A stretch of DNA of 64,000 nucleotides. It comes from Arctopsyche grandis (lineage: Eukaryota > Arthropoda > Insecta > Trichoptera > Hydropsychidae). Positions 24,149 to 35,003 of the stretch are shown piece after piece. Under the pieces are notes generated by a model. The model saw only the letters and a list, made by a program, of their open reading frames with translations. It ran no database searches and had not been told where the DNA came from. The stretch's first letter is position 1; each line of letters begins with the position of its first letter. A program made the position numbers and the translations under genes. Where the stretch lies: NCBI RefSeq assembly GCF_051622035.1, contig NC_135365.1, forward strand, positions 9,404,001 to 9,468,000, in the 5' to 3' direction.

Positions 24149-24550
24149 ATGGCGATTCTCCATCGAGCAATATTAACCTGGTTCATTTTACTGGTATTTT
24201 TAATACTACTATGTCTGCGACTGGAGTCGAGAACGCACTGGAATTGGTTCATAGTATTCATCCCCATGTGGATATACGACGGAATGCTGCTGATATACGT
24301 ACTCTTTCACATGATATCGCACTGCAAAAACGCCCCGGAACGATTCCGAAACGTCTTCAACAAAAAGATCTGGTACATAACGGCCATCGGACTGAAGATG
24401 GCTGCTCAAATCATCATATGCATCAAGCTGGAGTATGCCAAAGTTAATCTACCCATCCATGTGGTGATGGCCCCGATATGGCTACTGTTACCATGCATCG
24501 TCGTTCACGTATCCATAAAACTGTTGAACAACAACGGTGGCCGCTACTAG
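24149..24550 (+). CDS. TMEM60: TMEM60-like four-pass membrane protein
   Basis: A single-exon 133-residue protein, the same length as vertebrate TMEM60. Recognition rests on LTWFILLVFLILLCLRL near the N-terminus, HWNWFIVFIPMWIYDGML (vertebrate form WNWFLIFIPVWIFD), KKIWYITAIGLK and a final PIWLLLPC segment. Four hydrophobic segments are visible at about residues 8-25, 32-56, 75-95 and 104-126. The middle loop is short and basic (HCKNAPERFRNVFNKK). The start is the first ATG, preceded by AAATTAAA. The family belongs with the TMEM185-like group of multipass proteins, and its molecular role is poorly known; I do not infer one. It lies about 270 bp upstream of the Ig-domain gene in the same direction, with its own polyadenylation signal. 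Two overlapping ORFs in other frames are shadows. Confidence 0.9.
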   Translation: MAILHRAILTWFILLVFLILLCLRLESRTHWNWFIVFIPMWIYDGMLLIYVLFHMISHCKNAPERFRNVFNKKIWYITAIGLKMAAQIIICIKLEYAKVNLPIHVVMAPIWLLLPCIVVHVSIKLLNNNGGRY

Positions 24551-24583
24551 CACTAGCACAAATGTGTACAAGACTATTATGTA

Positions 24584-24589
24584 AATAAA
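24584..24589 (+). terminator. Polyadenylation signal of TMEM60
   Basis: AATAAA 34 bases after the TMEM60 stop codon, the expected position for a short 3' UTR. Confidence 0.6.
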
Positions 24590-24691
24590 AAACTTCATGT
24601 GAATATTATTAATATTATAAAAAATAACCGAATTCATAATATATGACCTACATTAGGTATCTATGTTTGTTCAATGTCACATGACATTCTA

Positions 24692-24700
24692 TATATAAAA
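24692..24700 (+). promoter_or_regulatory. Candidate TATA box of the Ig-domain gene
   Basis: TATATAAAA lies about 125 bp upstream of the first usable ATG of the Ig gene. A possible initiator (GTCTCATG) is about 30 bp downstream, at 24725-24732. The window is AT-rich, so chance occurrence is possible. Confidence 0.35.
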
Positions 24701-24818
24701 CTTGGCAACTGTTTCAAGTGTACTGTCTCATGTTTGAATACACCCAAAGTACATTCGCACTCGTGCTTCCGATTGTGTAAACACCGGTTAATCTAATACA
24801 GTCTGTAAAAATCTTGTG

Positions 24819-25636
24819 ATGGTGTCAGAGCTCTTGTTACCGGCACCGGAACTGAGCACTTTCGTCAAGGAGGTCCCCGTCGGTGCAACGGCTGTTCTGA
24901 ATTGCAATAGCAATGACGATCGGCACAACTTCTTGTTCTGGCAGTTAGGTCAAAATAAAGTCATCGGGCCGGGCAACGACTACGACCACAGTAAATACAA
25001 ATATGAAGTGCTCTCCGGAAAGCTCTTTATCAAGGTATCATCATCGTTCATCGCATATGAAATATGTGTGGGAGTGTTTTCTGAATGACTTGTTTCTGAA
25101 TAGAAGGTGACCTCTGAAGAGACCGGATACTACAGATGCATATCGAAGAGTATAAGCAGTGGAAATTTGAACGTAGGCGCTGTCGAGATGGTGGTTAAAA
25201 ATCATCTAGTGCCAGCGCCGGAAGCCGACACTTCAGATTTAGAAACTGTGAAAATTGTATTCATCGTAATTTCATTGCTCGTATTGCTAATATGCGCGGT
25301 TTTGTTTTACCGTTTGAGGAAAAATGACAAAATTCCACCGAGTTCAAGATTGGTAATGTTAGGTGAGGGTTTTGAGTTTGTTTTTGTGTATTGAAAAGAA
25401 TAAGATTGCATGTGTTATATTATATTATATATTATTTTTCAGACGATGACGATGAAGACGGAAGTGGTGATGAGATTTACAACAGAACGACGACTGTTAT
25501 TAACGACTCGGTACCGGGTCCTAGTAAGCATGTGACTGAACACATAACCGGAATTGATAACCGGGGATTAGACGAAGATTTCAATGCGGCATTTGAACAA
25601 ATATCAATTAAAGCAGCAAATAGAGATTTAGTATAA
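24819..25636 (+). CDS. Single-Ig-domain type I membrane protein (three exons as modelled)
   Basis: Exons 24819-25034, 25104-25362 and 25443-25636 join in frame through GT-AG introns of 69 and 80 bp, giving 222 residues. The Ig fold is clear: Cys29, Trp41 twelve residues on, and EETGYYRC with Cys84, the usual Y-x-C strand-F signature. A short stalk (PAPEADTSD) is followed by a membrane segment at about 121-142, a basic stop (RLRKND) and a cytoplasmic tail with an acidic run (DDDDED) and a distinctive end, IDNRGLDEDFNAAFEQ. The layout recalls insect babos-type small Ig proteins, but I cannot confirm this. No signal peptide is encoded after the 24819 ATG. The frame is open back to 24792, so the true N-terminus is probably on an upstream exon, or an acceptor such as the CAG ending at 24801 is used. 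A role in adhesion or signalling at the cell surface is inference. Confidence 0.75.
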
Positions 25637-25731
25637 TATACGTAACAACATTTTTTACCGACAAATAGGATTTTACTTATAATTTTTATATGTAGATTGC
25701 GTCATGAATTTCATACTTATATATGCTGCAA

Positions 25732-26530
25732 GCCAAAGTATTATTTCTACGATGTTAGTTATTTTTAAATAAAAAACCAATTGAATAAATACAGTTTTAT
25801 TGTTATTAAATGCATCGACATGATGGAATGACATGAGATATGTATAATATAATCTAGCACTGCACGTCAACGGCCCGGTGCAGCATTGCACGTAAAAGAC
25901 TACTTCTATTCATACTATACAGCAGCACACGTTACGGCAAGTTCAGGCTTGTTTTGGTCGAATGCAAGGCAAAATCGGCTTGCATATACATTCTAGAGCG
26001 CAATGACATGGCGCATGCCAAAGTATTATTTCTACAGATGTTAGTGACTTTTTAAATAAAACACCAATTGAATAAATAGTTTTATTTTTATTAAATGCAT
26101 CGACATGATGGAATGACATGAGATCCGTTCTATGTATAATATAATCCAGCCAACAGCCCAGCACATAAAAGACTTTTTCTATTCATACTACACAGCAGCA
26201 TACGTTTCGGCAAGTTTAGGCTTGTTTAGGTCGAGTGCAAGGCAAGATCGGCTAGCATATATATTCCAGAGCGCGACGATACGGCTCAATATTGCTCGAG
26301 ACAATATTGTCACAATATATCACGTTTCCGAAAATATTCATATGTACATGCACACTTTCGTTAGTACGGGTGCACTCGCCGATATGACGTGACATGTACT
26401 GCCGTATAATATGAATAGATCGTGTCAATTACTGCTGCTACGTCTACGCCACGTACATATGAATGTGTCCATATAGAATGTACTAAAGAATATTTTTCGC
26501 AAACATATGTGCAGTTGGCGACTTGAGCTG
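25732..26530 (+). repeat. Family C tandem repeat downstream of the Ig gene
   Basis: A unit beginning GCCAAAGTATTATTTCTAC at 25732 is repeated at 26017 (period 285 bp). It shares AATGCATCGACATGATGGAA, TGACATGAGAT, ACAGCAGCA-ACGTT and GCAAGGCAA blocks. The second unit continues to about 26530 with sequence matching 19290-19740. It begins about 95 bp after the Ig gene stop codon, and AATAAA at about 25767 inside it may serve that gene. Confidence 0.6.
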
Positions 26531-26857
26531 TAATGGTATAAACTAGCCTTTAACTTTCTACTATGTGTATATGAACGTTGGCTTGTTTATTCGCAATGAA
26601 AATCTACAGTTTTGTAGTGCTGTTAACGTGCAGTTGCCAGTCTATGCTGCGAGACCTTAATAATAAACAGACCTTAATACATGTGAGATCTACATATGTA
26701 TGTATAATAGAATGGCACTTAGTTTGTAGAAGAGTTTTGATATTTCAACAAGTCTTAGTATTAAAACTTATTATTTTAAACATGTAGCATAAGATTATTT
26801 GGTACTTTCCTGTTATCCGGAGTCATTCATTCATTTGACTATTTTTTTCACATTTGA
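26531..26857. other. Non-coding spacer
   Basis: Nothing recognised between the family C repeat and the next MITE. A short ORF (26578-26787) has no identifiable motif. Confidence 0.35.
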
Positions 26858-26859
26858 TA

Positions 26860-27278
26860 ACACTGAGCAACAAAAAAAAATTACCAGAGCGGAGACTAAC
26901 CAATCTTTATTAAGTTTGACCCACTGAATTCGAATATGATAATGATTTTAGTTGGTTAGTGATCATTCACGAGATATGAGCGTTTAAAAAAATGCGCGAT
27001 TTTTACAGCTTTTTGACTTTTGCAGTCTTTAACTCAAAATCTAGTATTGCTGTGCTCAAAGTGAGTATTGGAATCAATAGTCAGATGTTTTTCCTATTGA
27101 TTGTGATATTTCTTATCCTTATAAACGTGAATTATATTCCTTATCCTTATAAACGAGGTGAAATAAAAAACTGTCCAAATAAACGCAACAAAATCATTAT
27201 CATATTCGAATTCAGTGGGTCAAACTTAGTAAAGATTGGTTAGTCTCCGCGCTGGTATTTTTTTTTGTTGCTCAGTGT
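26860..27278. mobile_element. MITE with about 90-bp TIRs, TA target (Tc1/mariner-type?)
   Basis: The left end ACACTGAGCAACAAAAAAA is followed by GCGGAGACTAACCAATCTTT, TTTGACCCACTGAATTCGAA and TATGATAATGATTTT. The right end is the complement of the same series and ends GTTGCTCAGTGT. TA dinucleotides flank the element (26858-26859 and 27279-27280). Total length is 419 bp, with no transposase. A TA target fits Tc1/mariner, but the termini themselves are not diagnostic. Confidence 0.75.
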
Positions 27279-27356
27279 TATCGATTATTTAAATTTTTTC
27301 TAATCGTTATTAGTGAAACATCAATCGCTAATTAAGTTTAAATAAATAATTTTAAA

Positions 27357-27362
27357 TTTATT
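27357..27362 (-). terminator. Polyadenylation signal of APC4
   Basis: AATAAA on the minus strand about 62 bases after the APC4 stop codon. Confidence 0.5.
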
Positions 27363-27423
27363 TTTGCATATTCTACAATCTTCAAAACAAGTATTAAACG
27401 ACCAATTGAAATTGCGAACAAAT

Positions 27424-29438
27424 TCAATAATTTTCGAATGTATCAGAGTCGATAGATTCAGCAATCAAATTTTGATCGATGACTCTCGAAGATATATTAG
27501 CAACTCCGCTCTCATTCATAGACATATGTTGACTAGTATCGCTGTGCTGCGTCGTAGAATGAGATTGCGGAGTCGTATCAGGAGTTTCGTCGTCGTCTTC
27601 TTCCCCATCCACCTCCATCTCAAATAACCGCACCTTCCGACAAGTCTTAGACAGTACGACGGCGACCTTCCTTCCACCGGAGACAGCAATCCTCCATCCG
27701 GATATCTTATCCAAAATTTTGCACATTCCCGCTTCGAGCAAACTGAACGCGTTTATTTTCGGAACTTCAGACAATGAGTCTATATTGTACATATTTTTAA
27801 CCACGTCGACTTCTACCGAGTTGGCCCTCGCTAATTTCACCGGAAATTGCACAAACACTGACATATCATCGTCAGGTTGCTCTAATAGAATGGAAAGTAC
27901 ATCTGCTGAGTAGAATTGGACGTCTATTACTTTCAAATTGGCCCCGTCTAAAACCTCTAATTTACTATCGTTGATGTTTCCGAGGGCGTGGAAATAAAAA
28001 TAACAACACTTTGTTACCAATTCGTCATTATTAAAACACACTTCTAAGAAATAGAATCCCTTTTCAGACGACGGCACATCAGTAAAGGCCATGACGATTG
28101 TTTTTTCCTCTGGAGTGTGCATTTGAGTGACTTTTAAATCGCCGGTGATGAGACTTTCATCGAAACTGCACAGAGTGCAATTCACAACGTACAAGAGCGA
28201 AAATTGTGTCGCTAGTGATTTTTCAGAGCAATTGAAAACTTTCTGTATTGAAGCTTTCAAATGATTCTGCTGCTGTACCAGTGAGAACTTTTTGAAGTTT
28301 TTCACTATTGAAAGATTGTTCGCAATGCACGGGTTGCTGTTTACGAACGTATGCCAGGGGTTTTCATTCTCGGGTGTTATCGTCAAGTCTTTGTCGGTTA
28401 AATATTGACCGAGTCTTTCCAGATTGAACCTTCCCTTCTTTTCCTTTGGACCAACGTCGGCCGAGCTGTTCATTCCGACTTTGTCAAAGTTTAACAAAAA
28501 TTCAGCAATGTACGTCAAGTCTTGTTGGGTTATTTTAACGATTTCTGCAGGTGCATGTTCGTCCATCAACCTCACAATGACTATATACAGCCAACGGAAG
28601 AATGCTTTGTAATTTTTCATTGCGTGATCGATCACCTGCTGAAGCTCCAAGCACTTATTGATAAATGCACTGCTCGATAAAATGGCTTCCGTCACTGCAT
28701 CTTCCTCTAATCCGAGTATCTACAACACATATACATATGAGGAGTGTAAAACAAGTTCGGAATACTGACTTAAATATTTAAAATCACATTGAATATACCT
28801 TATATCTATGTGTTATACGAGCCAGTCCCCGTAACTCTGCCAAATGATATGAAATGTCATGGCCTACAGTGTTCAATTGCTTCAATACCAATTTCTGTAT
28901 AGTAGAATAACTTAATTCAACCGAAGTTCCAAATTTTTTCAACCCTTTAGCTGTGAGATCTTTCAACAAAAATATTTCTAATTCTGGAGATGGAACCCCT
29001 ACAATTAAAAAATTATAATCAGAACACACCCTAAAACAAAAGTCATATTTTTTTTTATTTATTGTTTTGTCATATTTTGTAGTAACTTAGATTCACTTTA
29101 AAAAGAATAATGTGAGCGGGTGGCAAATTCGTTTACAAAGTTTATCAGTGTTCTTTGTAAAAGTCTAGCTTTTGTATTGAAAGTATTAATTTGAGGCTGA
29201 CTGAAAAAGCGAAAGATTCATTTAAAACAATGCTTTCAATACATACGTATATATTTTAAGGGTAATTGGATTATTAGTCACATTGCGATGGTCACAAAAA
29301 TAATCCGCGAATGCGGATTATTTAGCACTTGAGTTTTCGTTAGTATGATGGACTTTTCGGCTGCCAGGTGTTCCGTTATAGAGATTTTAGTGACTGTTGG
29401 GGGAGCGCTTTGTGACCAATGATCACCGAACCATTTCA

Positions 29439-29519
<81 letters not shown>

Positions 29520-31396
29520 TGTAGGTGTGTACATATTTAAGTTTTACAAATCGAGATCATTTCATCATAAAATAACTTATATAATATGTATTACGTGTTG
29601 ATTTCTTAGCAAATTTTATAAGTTGGCAAATATGACAAAAGGAAGGGGCGTAAAAAATGTTTGCCCCGGGCGCCATTTAGAGCCGGGTCACACCGGGTAA
29701 CTTGCGAGTGACTTTGTTGCCCAAGCGTAGTTGCTCGTGGTCACTCTTGGTCATCCAACTCGGGCAACCAGAAGCGACCAAGAATCCGCTCACTAATACC
29801 TATAAGACTTTTCAATACGTGACGATATAGTCACACATGTTCAATAGTTTTTTTTCACTATGGAGTCGCCGGCAACTTATCACCGAGTGTGCCTCCGATC
29901 GTGACAGTTGCTCAAGTAATAAAATCACCGTGACCAAACCCAACGCCGGCAACCGATTTCGCTGATCGGGTAACTTTACGACTTGACCAACCAGTGAGTT
30001 GCCTGGTGTGGCATGCTCCATACAACTGCATACATTTTATCTGGTCGCGCAACAAAGTCACCCGCCGAGTTGACCACAAGTCACCCGGTTGTGACCAGGC
30101 TCTTACCCTCGCTACGCCACTGGTCACAACTATTAAAATGAATAATTCAATACCGAGCATCAACAGATCCAAAAAGTCGGCAGATATTCCTCCTTCCGGT
30201 ACATCGGAAGCATATTTTTCAAGCTTGGAATCCATCTCCAGAAGAATCTGCTCCCATGCCTCAATGATAGACGTCATCGTTTGATCCGTGTGCGACAAAA
30301 GTATATCCATATGATAGTGTTTGGTCGCCAGGGAGTGCAACTCGTCCGAGTACGCTGCTAGTGCTTCGGTGTCCAATAGAATGAGTTTCAAATTGTTGTC
30401 TTTACTATCCTTTTCGAAGATTCGTATCGTAGTCAGATCGTTGGACAGCTGAGCGTCGATGATCCTCATTGAGTTTGTCGGGGCGTTTATTATCTTCTTC
30501 AAATCGATCACGCCGCACGGAAACAGGCCGAACACGAACATGTGCAGTTCACCGTTCTCGTATCCGACCAATAATATGTTGAGACATGTTTGTTGTACGA
30601 ACTGTTTGAATTCGGGAGTGTTTTCTTCATTTTTCTTATAATTAGCTTCGGTGGCTAACGTATTTGATACAAATACATCAATGGTGTCCTAAAATTTTAC
30701 AACACTCATGAAAAATATGATAAAATATTAATTTTGAATATGAAAATAAAGCATACATAATTATTGTAGGCTGAAGTTGGATTTAGCTCGTCGGATCGAG
30801 ATTGCCATGAAAGACAGGTAACGCTGCCGTAGTTTACCAGTTTGTTTTGGTCATTCGCCTTTCCTGGTTTAATAGAATCCAGAATTTCTTTATCTTCGAC
30901 GCCGACTAAATAAGTTGTGCCACAACTATAACCCACTGCTAGAACCTAATTCAGTAACACTTCATATAATAAACTCAAAATGGAACAATATACAATATGT
31001 AAATTTGGTCAAAATCGTACCTTTCCGTCGGGTCGCCATACCATGGCTCTGACTAAACTATTATCTGTCGGTGGAGGAAGATTCCAAACCCGTTGCCAGT
31101 TTAAGCGATGCAATTGAACTTCACCTGAACATATGTAATATTTATATACATGTACATTATGAGTTAAGGTATGTATGTATGATAGAAGCCGAAAGGCCTT
31201 ATAATTGTACTGATCACACAAGGCTAAAGAGGATACTAAAATGGTCAGAAAATTGAAGAAATTGGATGTCTTTGATGTGAGACTCACCTCTAGTATTACT
31301 CAATGCTAGGAGGTCCATTCGGTTACACCAAACCATCATTTCTATACAACTTGCTACATGTCTCTCTTCTATTTGACGCATTCCGTTCGCAGTCAT
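27424..31396 (-). CDS. APC4: Anaphase-promoting complex subunit 4, six exons
   Basis: Exons on the minus strand are 31396-31288, 31124-31021, 30945-30757, 30688-30154, 28998-28799 and 28719-27424. All junctions are GT-AG and join in frame to 810 residues (the human protein is about 808). Residues about 20-130 hold the N-terminal WD40 region, with MMVWCNRMDLLALSNTRGEV, then LHRLNWQRVWNLPP and AMVWRPDGKVLAVGYSCG. Exons 4-6 carry the long helical APC4 domain (ADFLDLLMLG, GLKKFGTSVELSYSTIQKLV, MKNYKAFFRWLYIVIVRL, FNLERLGQYLTDKDL). The C-terminus has GGRKVAVVLS-RKVRLFEMEV followed by an acidic, Ser/Thr-rich tail. Known role: scaffold subunit of the APC/C ubiquitin ligase that drives mitotic exit. 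Intron 4 is 1155 bp against 68-163 bp for the others, because it holds a MITE and a (TA)n tract. The start is the first ATG of exon 1. Confidence 0.93.
29441..29520. repeat. (TA)n microsatellite in APC4 intron 4
   Basis: About 80 bp of nearly perfect alternating AT inside the large intron. A long apparent Tyr-Ile ORF over it is an artefact. Confidence 0.85.
29680..30102. mobile_element. PIF/Harbinger-type MITE inside APC4 intron 4
   Basis: The left end GAGCCGGGTCACACCGGGTA and the right end, read on the other strand, GAGCCTGGTCACAACCGGGT are inverted repeats. TTA flanks both sides (29677-29679 and 30103-30105), the 3-bp target typical of PIF/Harbinger elements. The 423-bp body is GC-richer than the host, with no transposase. 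It sits 51 bp inside the intron from the exon 4 donor, and the exon 4 frame reads on into it, which produced a long false ORF. Confidence 0.8.
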
Positions 31397-31399
31397 CTT

Positions 31400-33415
31400 A
31401 GTTGGGTATATTATCGCGCAAAAATCTTAATCTGTAAAATATATTAAAATAAGGTTATGTATGTAAGTCGCAGTTGCTTTATTTCTGAAAATCTTATGAA
31501 AGATTCTACTTTCTATGCTTAAATATATGTAATTTTAAAAGTATATATTTATTACAAACGTATATAAAATTATAGTATGCTTATTGATTTTGTGTTTTGT
31601 TTGACATAACGTCTTTCATAAGTGACGTTTGACAAAATGTTGCCAGCACGAATAAATTATTCATAAGCAGCCGAATATATTACCATGCACCTGCTATTAT
31701 TTTAGACAAAAAGCTTTTATATTCCACTAAATTTTGGATAAATATCATTTTGAATCCCATCAAAAAACAAAAAATATTTTTTCCTATTTAACAGGTCATT
31801 TTCTTCGAATCGGTTGTTCTTTCATTTTTTAATACGCAGAATTGTATTCTCGTTTGTATGTATAGATGTGTAGATAATGTAAAAAATACAATTTAGTTCG
31901 ACGTTTAAATGAGTTGCAAAAGCTCACGAATTCGTGCCTAATTAAAACTTGTTTTTATCCTTCTTGTTTTCTCAGAGTTCAAAACAATAATAGAATAACA
32001 TCTAGAACGCCGAAGGTCAAGGTTAAAAAAATCGAGCAAGTCGTAGTAAATTTCATAATGAGTTAGTTACCTGTGATGGGAAAATGTTTCGGAAAGGAAC
32101 ATCACTCCAATTGATTCTTAGAAATATTTGTATGTATGAGTGCATTTAAATATTTAATTATATATTTCGACAACACAAAGGGGAATCTTTTATTTTTGGG
32201 TACCCATGTATGTACATTAGAAGTGAAATATTTTTTCTACAATATATACATATTATAATTATCAAACATAGTAAATTTATATAAGCATTTTTACACTTGT
32301 TACGTTTCAAATGTCTTTAATTTAATAATCTCTTTCTTTTTAATGAGAAATACTAAAGGGAAATGATGAAAAGTAACTACATATGATTTTGATTTAAAAA
32401 AAAGTAGTGACACTTTTCTACATTTACTCATATATGTATTAATATCAAAAATTTTAACCGCAAGCCTAACGCTCGACTGACTACTACGATTAGTGCTGGT
32501 AAATTGAGTTAAAGCTGTTAGGAAATTATCACAAATTATCCAATTTTGTAAAACGATTGATACGTGATCGCAGAAAAATAATGAAATATTCAATTTCATA
32601 GACCAACATTTGTTAATTTATTGCAGGATTACATCTGAAAAGCGAAAATCAGTGAACAAGAAAAGTGGTCAGCAAGAAATTTGCAAATTATTCGTCTGAG
32701 TGAATCAATGGACGATTTATGCGTAACTCCGAGCGGCCAAGTGTGAAAATAACCGTTTCATCACCGACATCACTTTCGATTGTGTACTTTTCTTCTATTT
32801 ATACACTCGATCATCGCATTCATTAAATAATCAGTGAATTTGAACAAGGAAGTTATTCGCGTCCGACATAATACCTAAATAACAAAAGTGGCATGCACGT
32901 TTGAACATCCTTTTTGCTTTTGTTGCACCTTGATGGGATACACACCTTTCAAACGATAGTATTTTGCCGTGTCTATTACTGTCTTTCACTGCGTCCACAA
33001 ATGGCTAACCCTTTGCACTCTCAATGAAGACGTGTCAACCATCGCTCAGTTATAAACGATTTTATCATTGATGAATGGATGAATAAACCGTTCATTGGGC
33101 AATCAAAAAAAAAAAATGCCAGCCCAAATAACAGGAAATAAATATAAACACTCAGTTGTAATCACTGATTTGAGAGGCGGAAGAAGAGTTAGTAGAGGCA
33201 AGTCGGCTTTAAACATATCTGAATGTTTCTCAATTGCTCTAGCTCTTCTGGAAAGTATGGTCTTCTGGTCAAATTATTGTTAATCTTTCACATCTGGGTT
33301 CATATATATAGATCTAAGAAAAGAGTTTATCAATTTTAAACTTCATTGCTGGGAAATGGTGAAATAGTTATCTAGCAGGCTCAAACCGCATCCCTTTTTT
33401 GGATCTACTTGCTCA
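31400..33415. other. APC4 upstream region, no gene recognised
   Basis: The APC4 promoter should lie in the first few hundred bases. A candidate 5' UTR acceptor or initiator cannot be fixed. Further right are short ORFs only. The patch at about 32630-33080 is less AT-rich and could hold a non-coding exon or promoter of another gene, but nothing decides it. Confidence 0.35.
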
Positions 33416-33600
33416 GTTACTGATTAAGCCATTGTTTACCAGTCGAGAGGTCGAGAGTTAAAATCCCGGCCGGAATCGTGTAATTATTCGATTTACATAC
33501 ATATGTATGTATGCTACCGGCAAGATCTGAAGGTTATTAAATCCAGATCGTCTCCTGTTAAGGTTTGCCATTTTATCTAACTTAATTAAGGTGACGGATT
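33416..33600 (+). mobile_element. tRNA-derived SINE, diverged
   Basis: A tRNA-like head (AAGCCATTGTTTACCAGTCG, GAGAGTTAAAATCCCGG), then CAAGATCTGAAGGTTATTAA, AGATCGTCTCCTGTTAAGG and TTTGCCATTTTATCTAAC. Comparable in layout to 16380-16560. Confidence 0.5.
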
Positions 33601-33609
33601 CAATAAAAC

Positions 33610-34384
33610 CCGTATCCTCCCCCACCTCCATTTCTCGCAATTCTTAGCAAATCATATTTTTTTATTATTGTTAAATAAGTATATTCTATCTAGGTGTTGC
33701 TTTGGGGCAACCTGTCATGGCACTTATGGTAAAAATAAAGTATATAAAATAAAATAAATAGTATACACACATAAGTAACTGGATATATATGTAGATAGTT
33801 AAGAAACGCTAGTGCGTTAGCCCCCCTCCCCCCAGTAAAAATTAGCAAATTTATATCAATTTATATAACAAAAAAATGAGTGAGTATTTTCAAGAAATTT
33901 TGCGTATCCTACATTGATGAAACATATGGTAGGGCAATAGTACATATGTACATACGTACAATTGTTCCCGCCGAGCCTGGTGCGCCAACGATTTCGAGTG
34001 TGCATTTTGTTTGGTTTGGTTTTCATGACAAAATGTCATGAAAACCAATTAGTGTAAAATAAAACACTCTCTTAAAAATTAATCTCGACACGTATACGGA
34101 TATATTTCCATATAAAAAAGACTAATATGGACCAGCAATCCAAAGTTACGATTTTTTGAAATTGGTTCTGAAGATTTCCGATCTACCAGTCGTCTCGCAT
34201 AGTCCTTCGGGTAGTAAATTAACACATTTGCTTGTGAAATGGCCGTTTTTATCGTCTGAATCTTTGGAACTAGTGAACTCTTAGTGTAATTGTTCACCAG
34301 CCACAACTGGTTGGACGTATATTGCACCGAAATCCAAACTGATTGTAACCAGAAGTCAAGTCGAGCAAAATTAAGGAGTTATAG
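33610..34384. other. Non-coding stretch, nothing recognised
   Basis: No gene. A C-rich patch at 33817-33833 (CCCCCCTCCCCCC) lies just after a TTAAGAAACGC block. A piggyBac remnant is conceivable, but I find no matching right end. Confidence 0.35.
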
Positions 34385-34392
34385 TTACCAAC

Positions 34393-34565
34393 CAGTGGCG
34401 TGCCGTGAAATTCTCCCTGTTTTTGTCGCACAGCCTTACTTACGTGTGCGCGAGCAGGATACAAGGGAAGAGGTGACGTCATACCGAGTCCCCTTGTATC
34501 CTGCTCGCGCACACGGAAGTAAGGCTGTGTGATAAAAACAGATAGAATTTCACCGCACGCCTCTG
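34393..34565. mobile_element. Palindromic hAT-type fold-back element
   Basis: The two halves are near-perfect inverted repeats of about 76 bp each. The left begins CAGTGGCGTGCCGTGAAATT and the right, on the other strand, CAGAGGCGTGCGGTGAAATT; both continue through CACACAGCCTTACTT or CGCACAGCCTTACTT and GCGCGAGCAGGATACAAGGG. The loop is about 20 bp. Flanking 8-mers TTACCAAC and CTACCAAA match at six positions, consistent with an aged hAT target duplication. Overlapping ORFs on both strands are a consequence of the palindrome. Confidence 0.75.
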
Positions 34566-34592
34566 CTACCAAAATATGTACATATGTACATA

Positions 34593-35003
34593 CAGTGGCG
34601 GACTGGCCATACCAGCGAACATGCCCAATGGCATGTGGGCCCCACTATCTGTTAGAAAATATGGCCCCTCAGTAAAATTAAATAACTTTTTAACTATCTC
34701 ACGTGTGTGAACATTTATAGGATATTGCACTTTGGGACCTAACGTTTGGGTATTTCAACAAAACAAAAAAAATTCTTACGATATACACAAACAACTAACT
34801 TTAACATCCCAAGGATTGGTTAACTTTTTTTATTAGTCTCGAAATGTAAGTTTCAACATTTGCGTGGGCCCTTTTGGCGGGCCCATTTCCAACCTCAAGA
34901 TTATGTATATACCAATACCTATGTATTTACTATACCTAACTTTTTTAAGATTGGTTCCCTTTGACTCCTGGCAAGCACTGATTTCGGTCCCAGTTCGCCA
35001 CTG
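34593..35003. mobile_element. hAT-type MITE
   Basis: Ends CAGTGGCGGACTGG (left) and, on the other strand, CAGTGGCGAACTGG (right). Flanking 8-mers TGTACATA and CATACATA are similar but lie in simple sequence, so the target duplication is uncertain. The interior has TGTGGGCCCCACTATCTG and no ORF. Only 27 bp separate it from the preceding hAT element. Confidence 0.65.

Noticed and set aside
29419..29601. Long Tyr-Ile repeat ORFs (here and at 41334, 42743, 53764-54358, 62360)
   Set aside because: They are translations of (TA)n microsatellites and have no coding meaning.
29812..30284. ORFs on both strands extending APC4 exon 4 and overlapping it
   Set aside because: They read through the splice donor at 30153 into the Harbinger-type MITE; the homologous protein continues in the exon at 28998.
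34290..34572. Two opposite-strand ORFs of 80-92 codons with similar sequence
   Set aside because: Their similarity comes from the palindromic hAT element.
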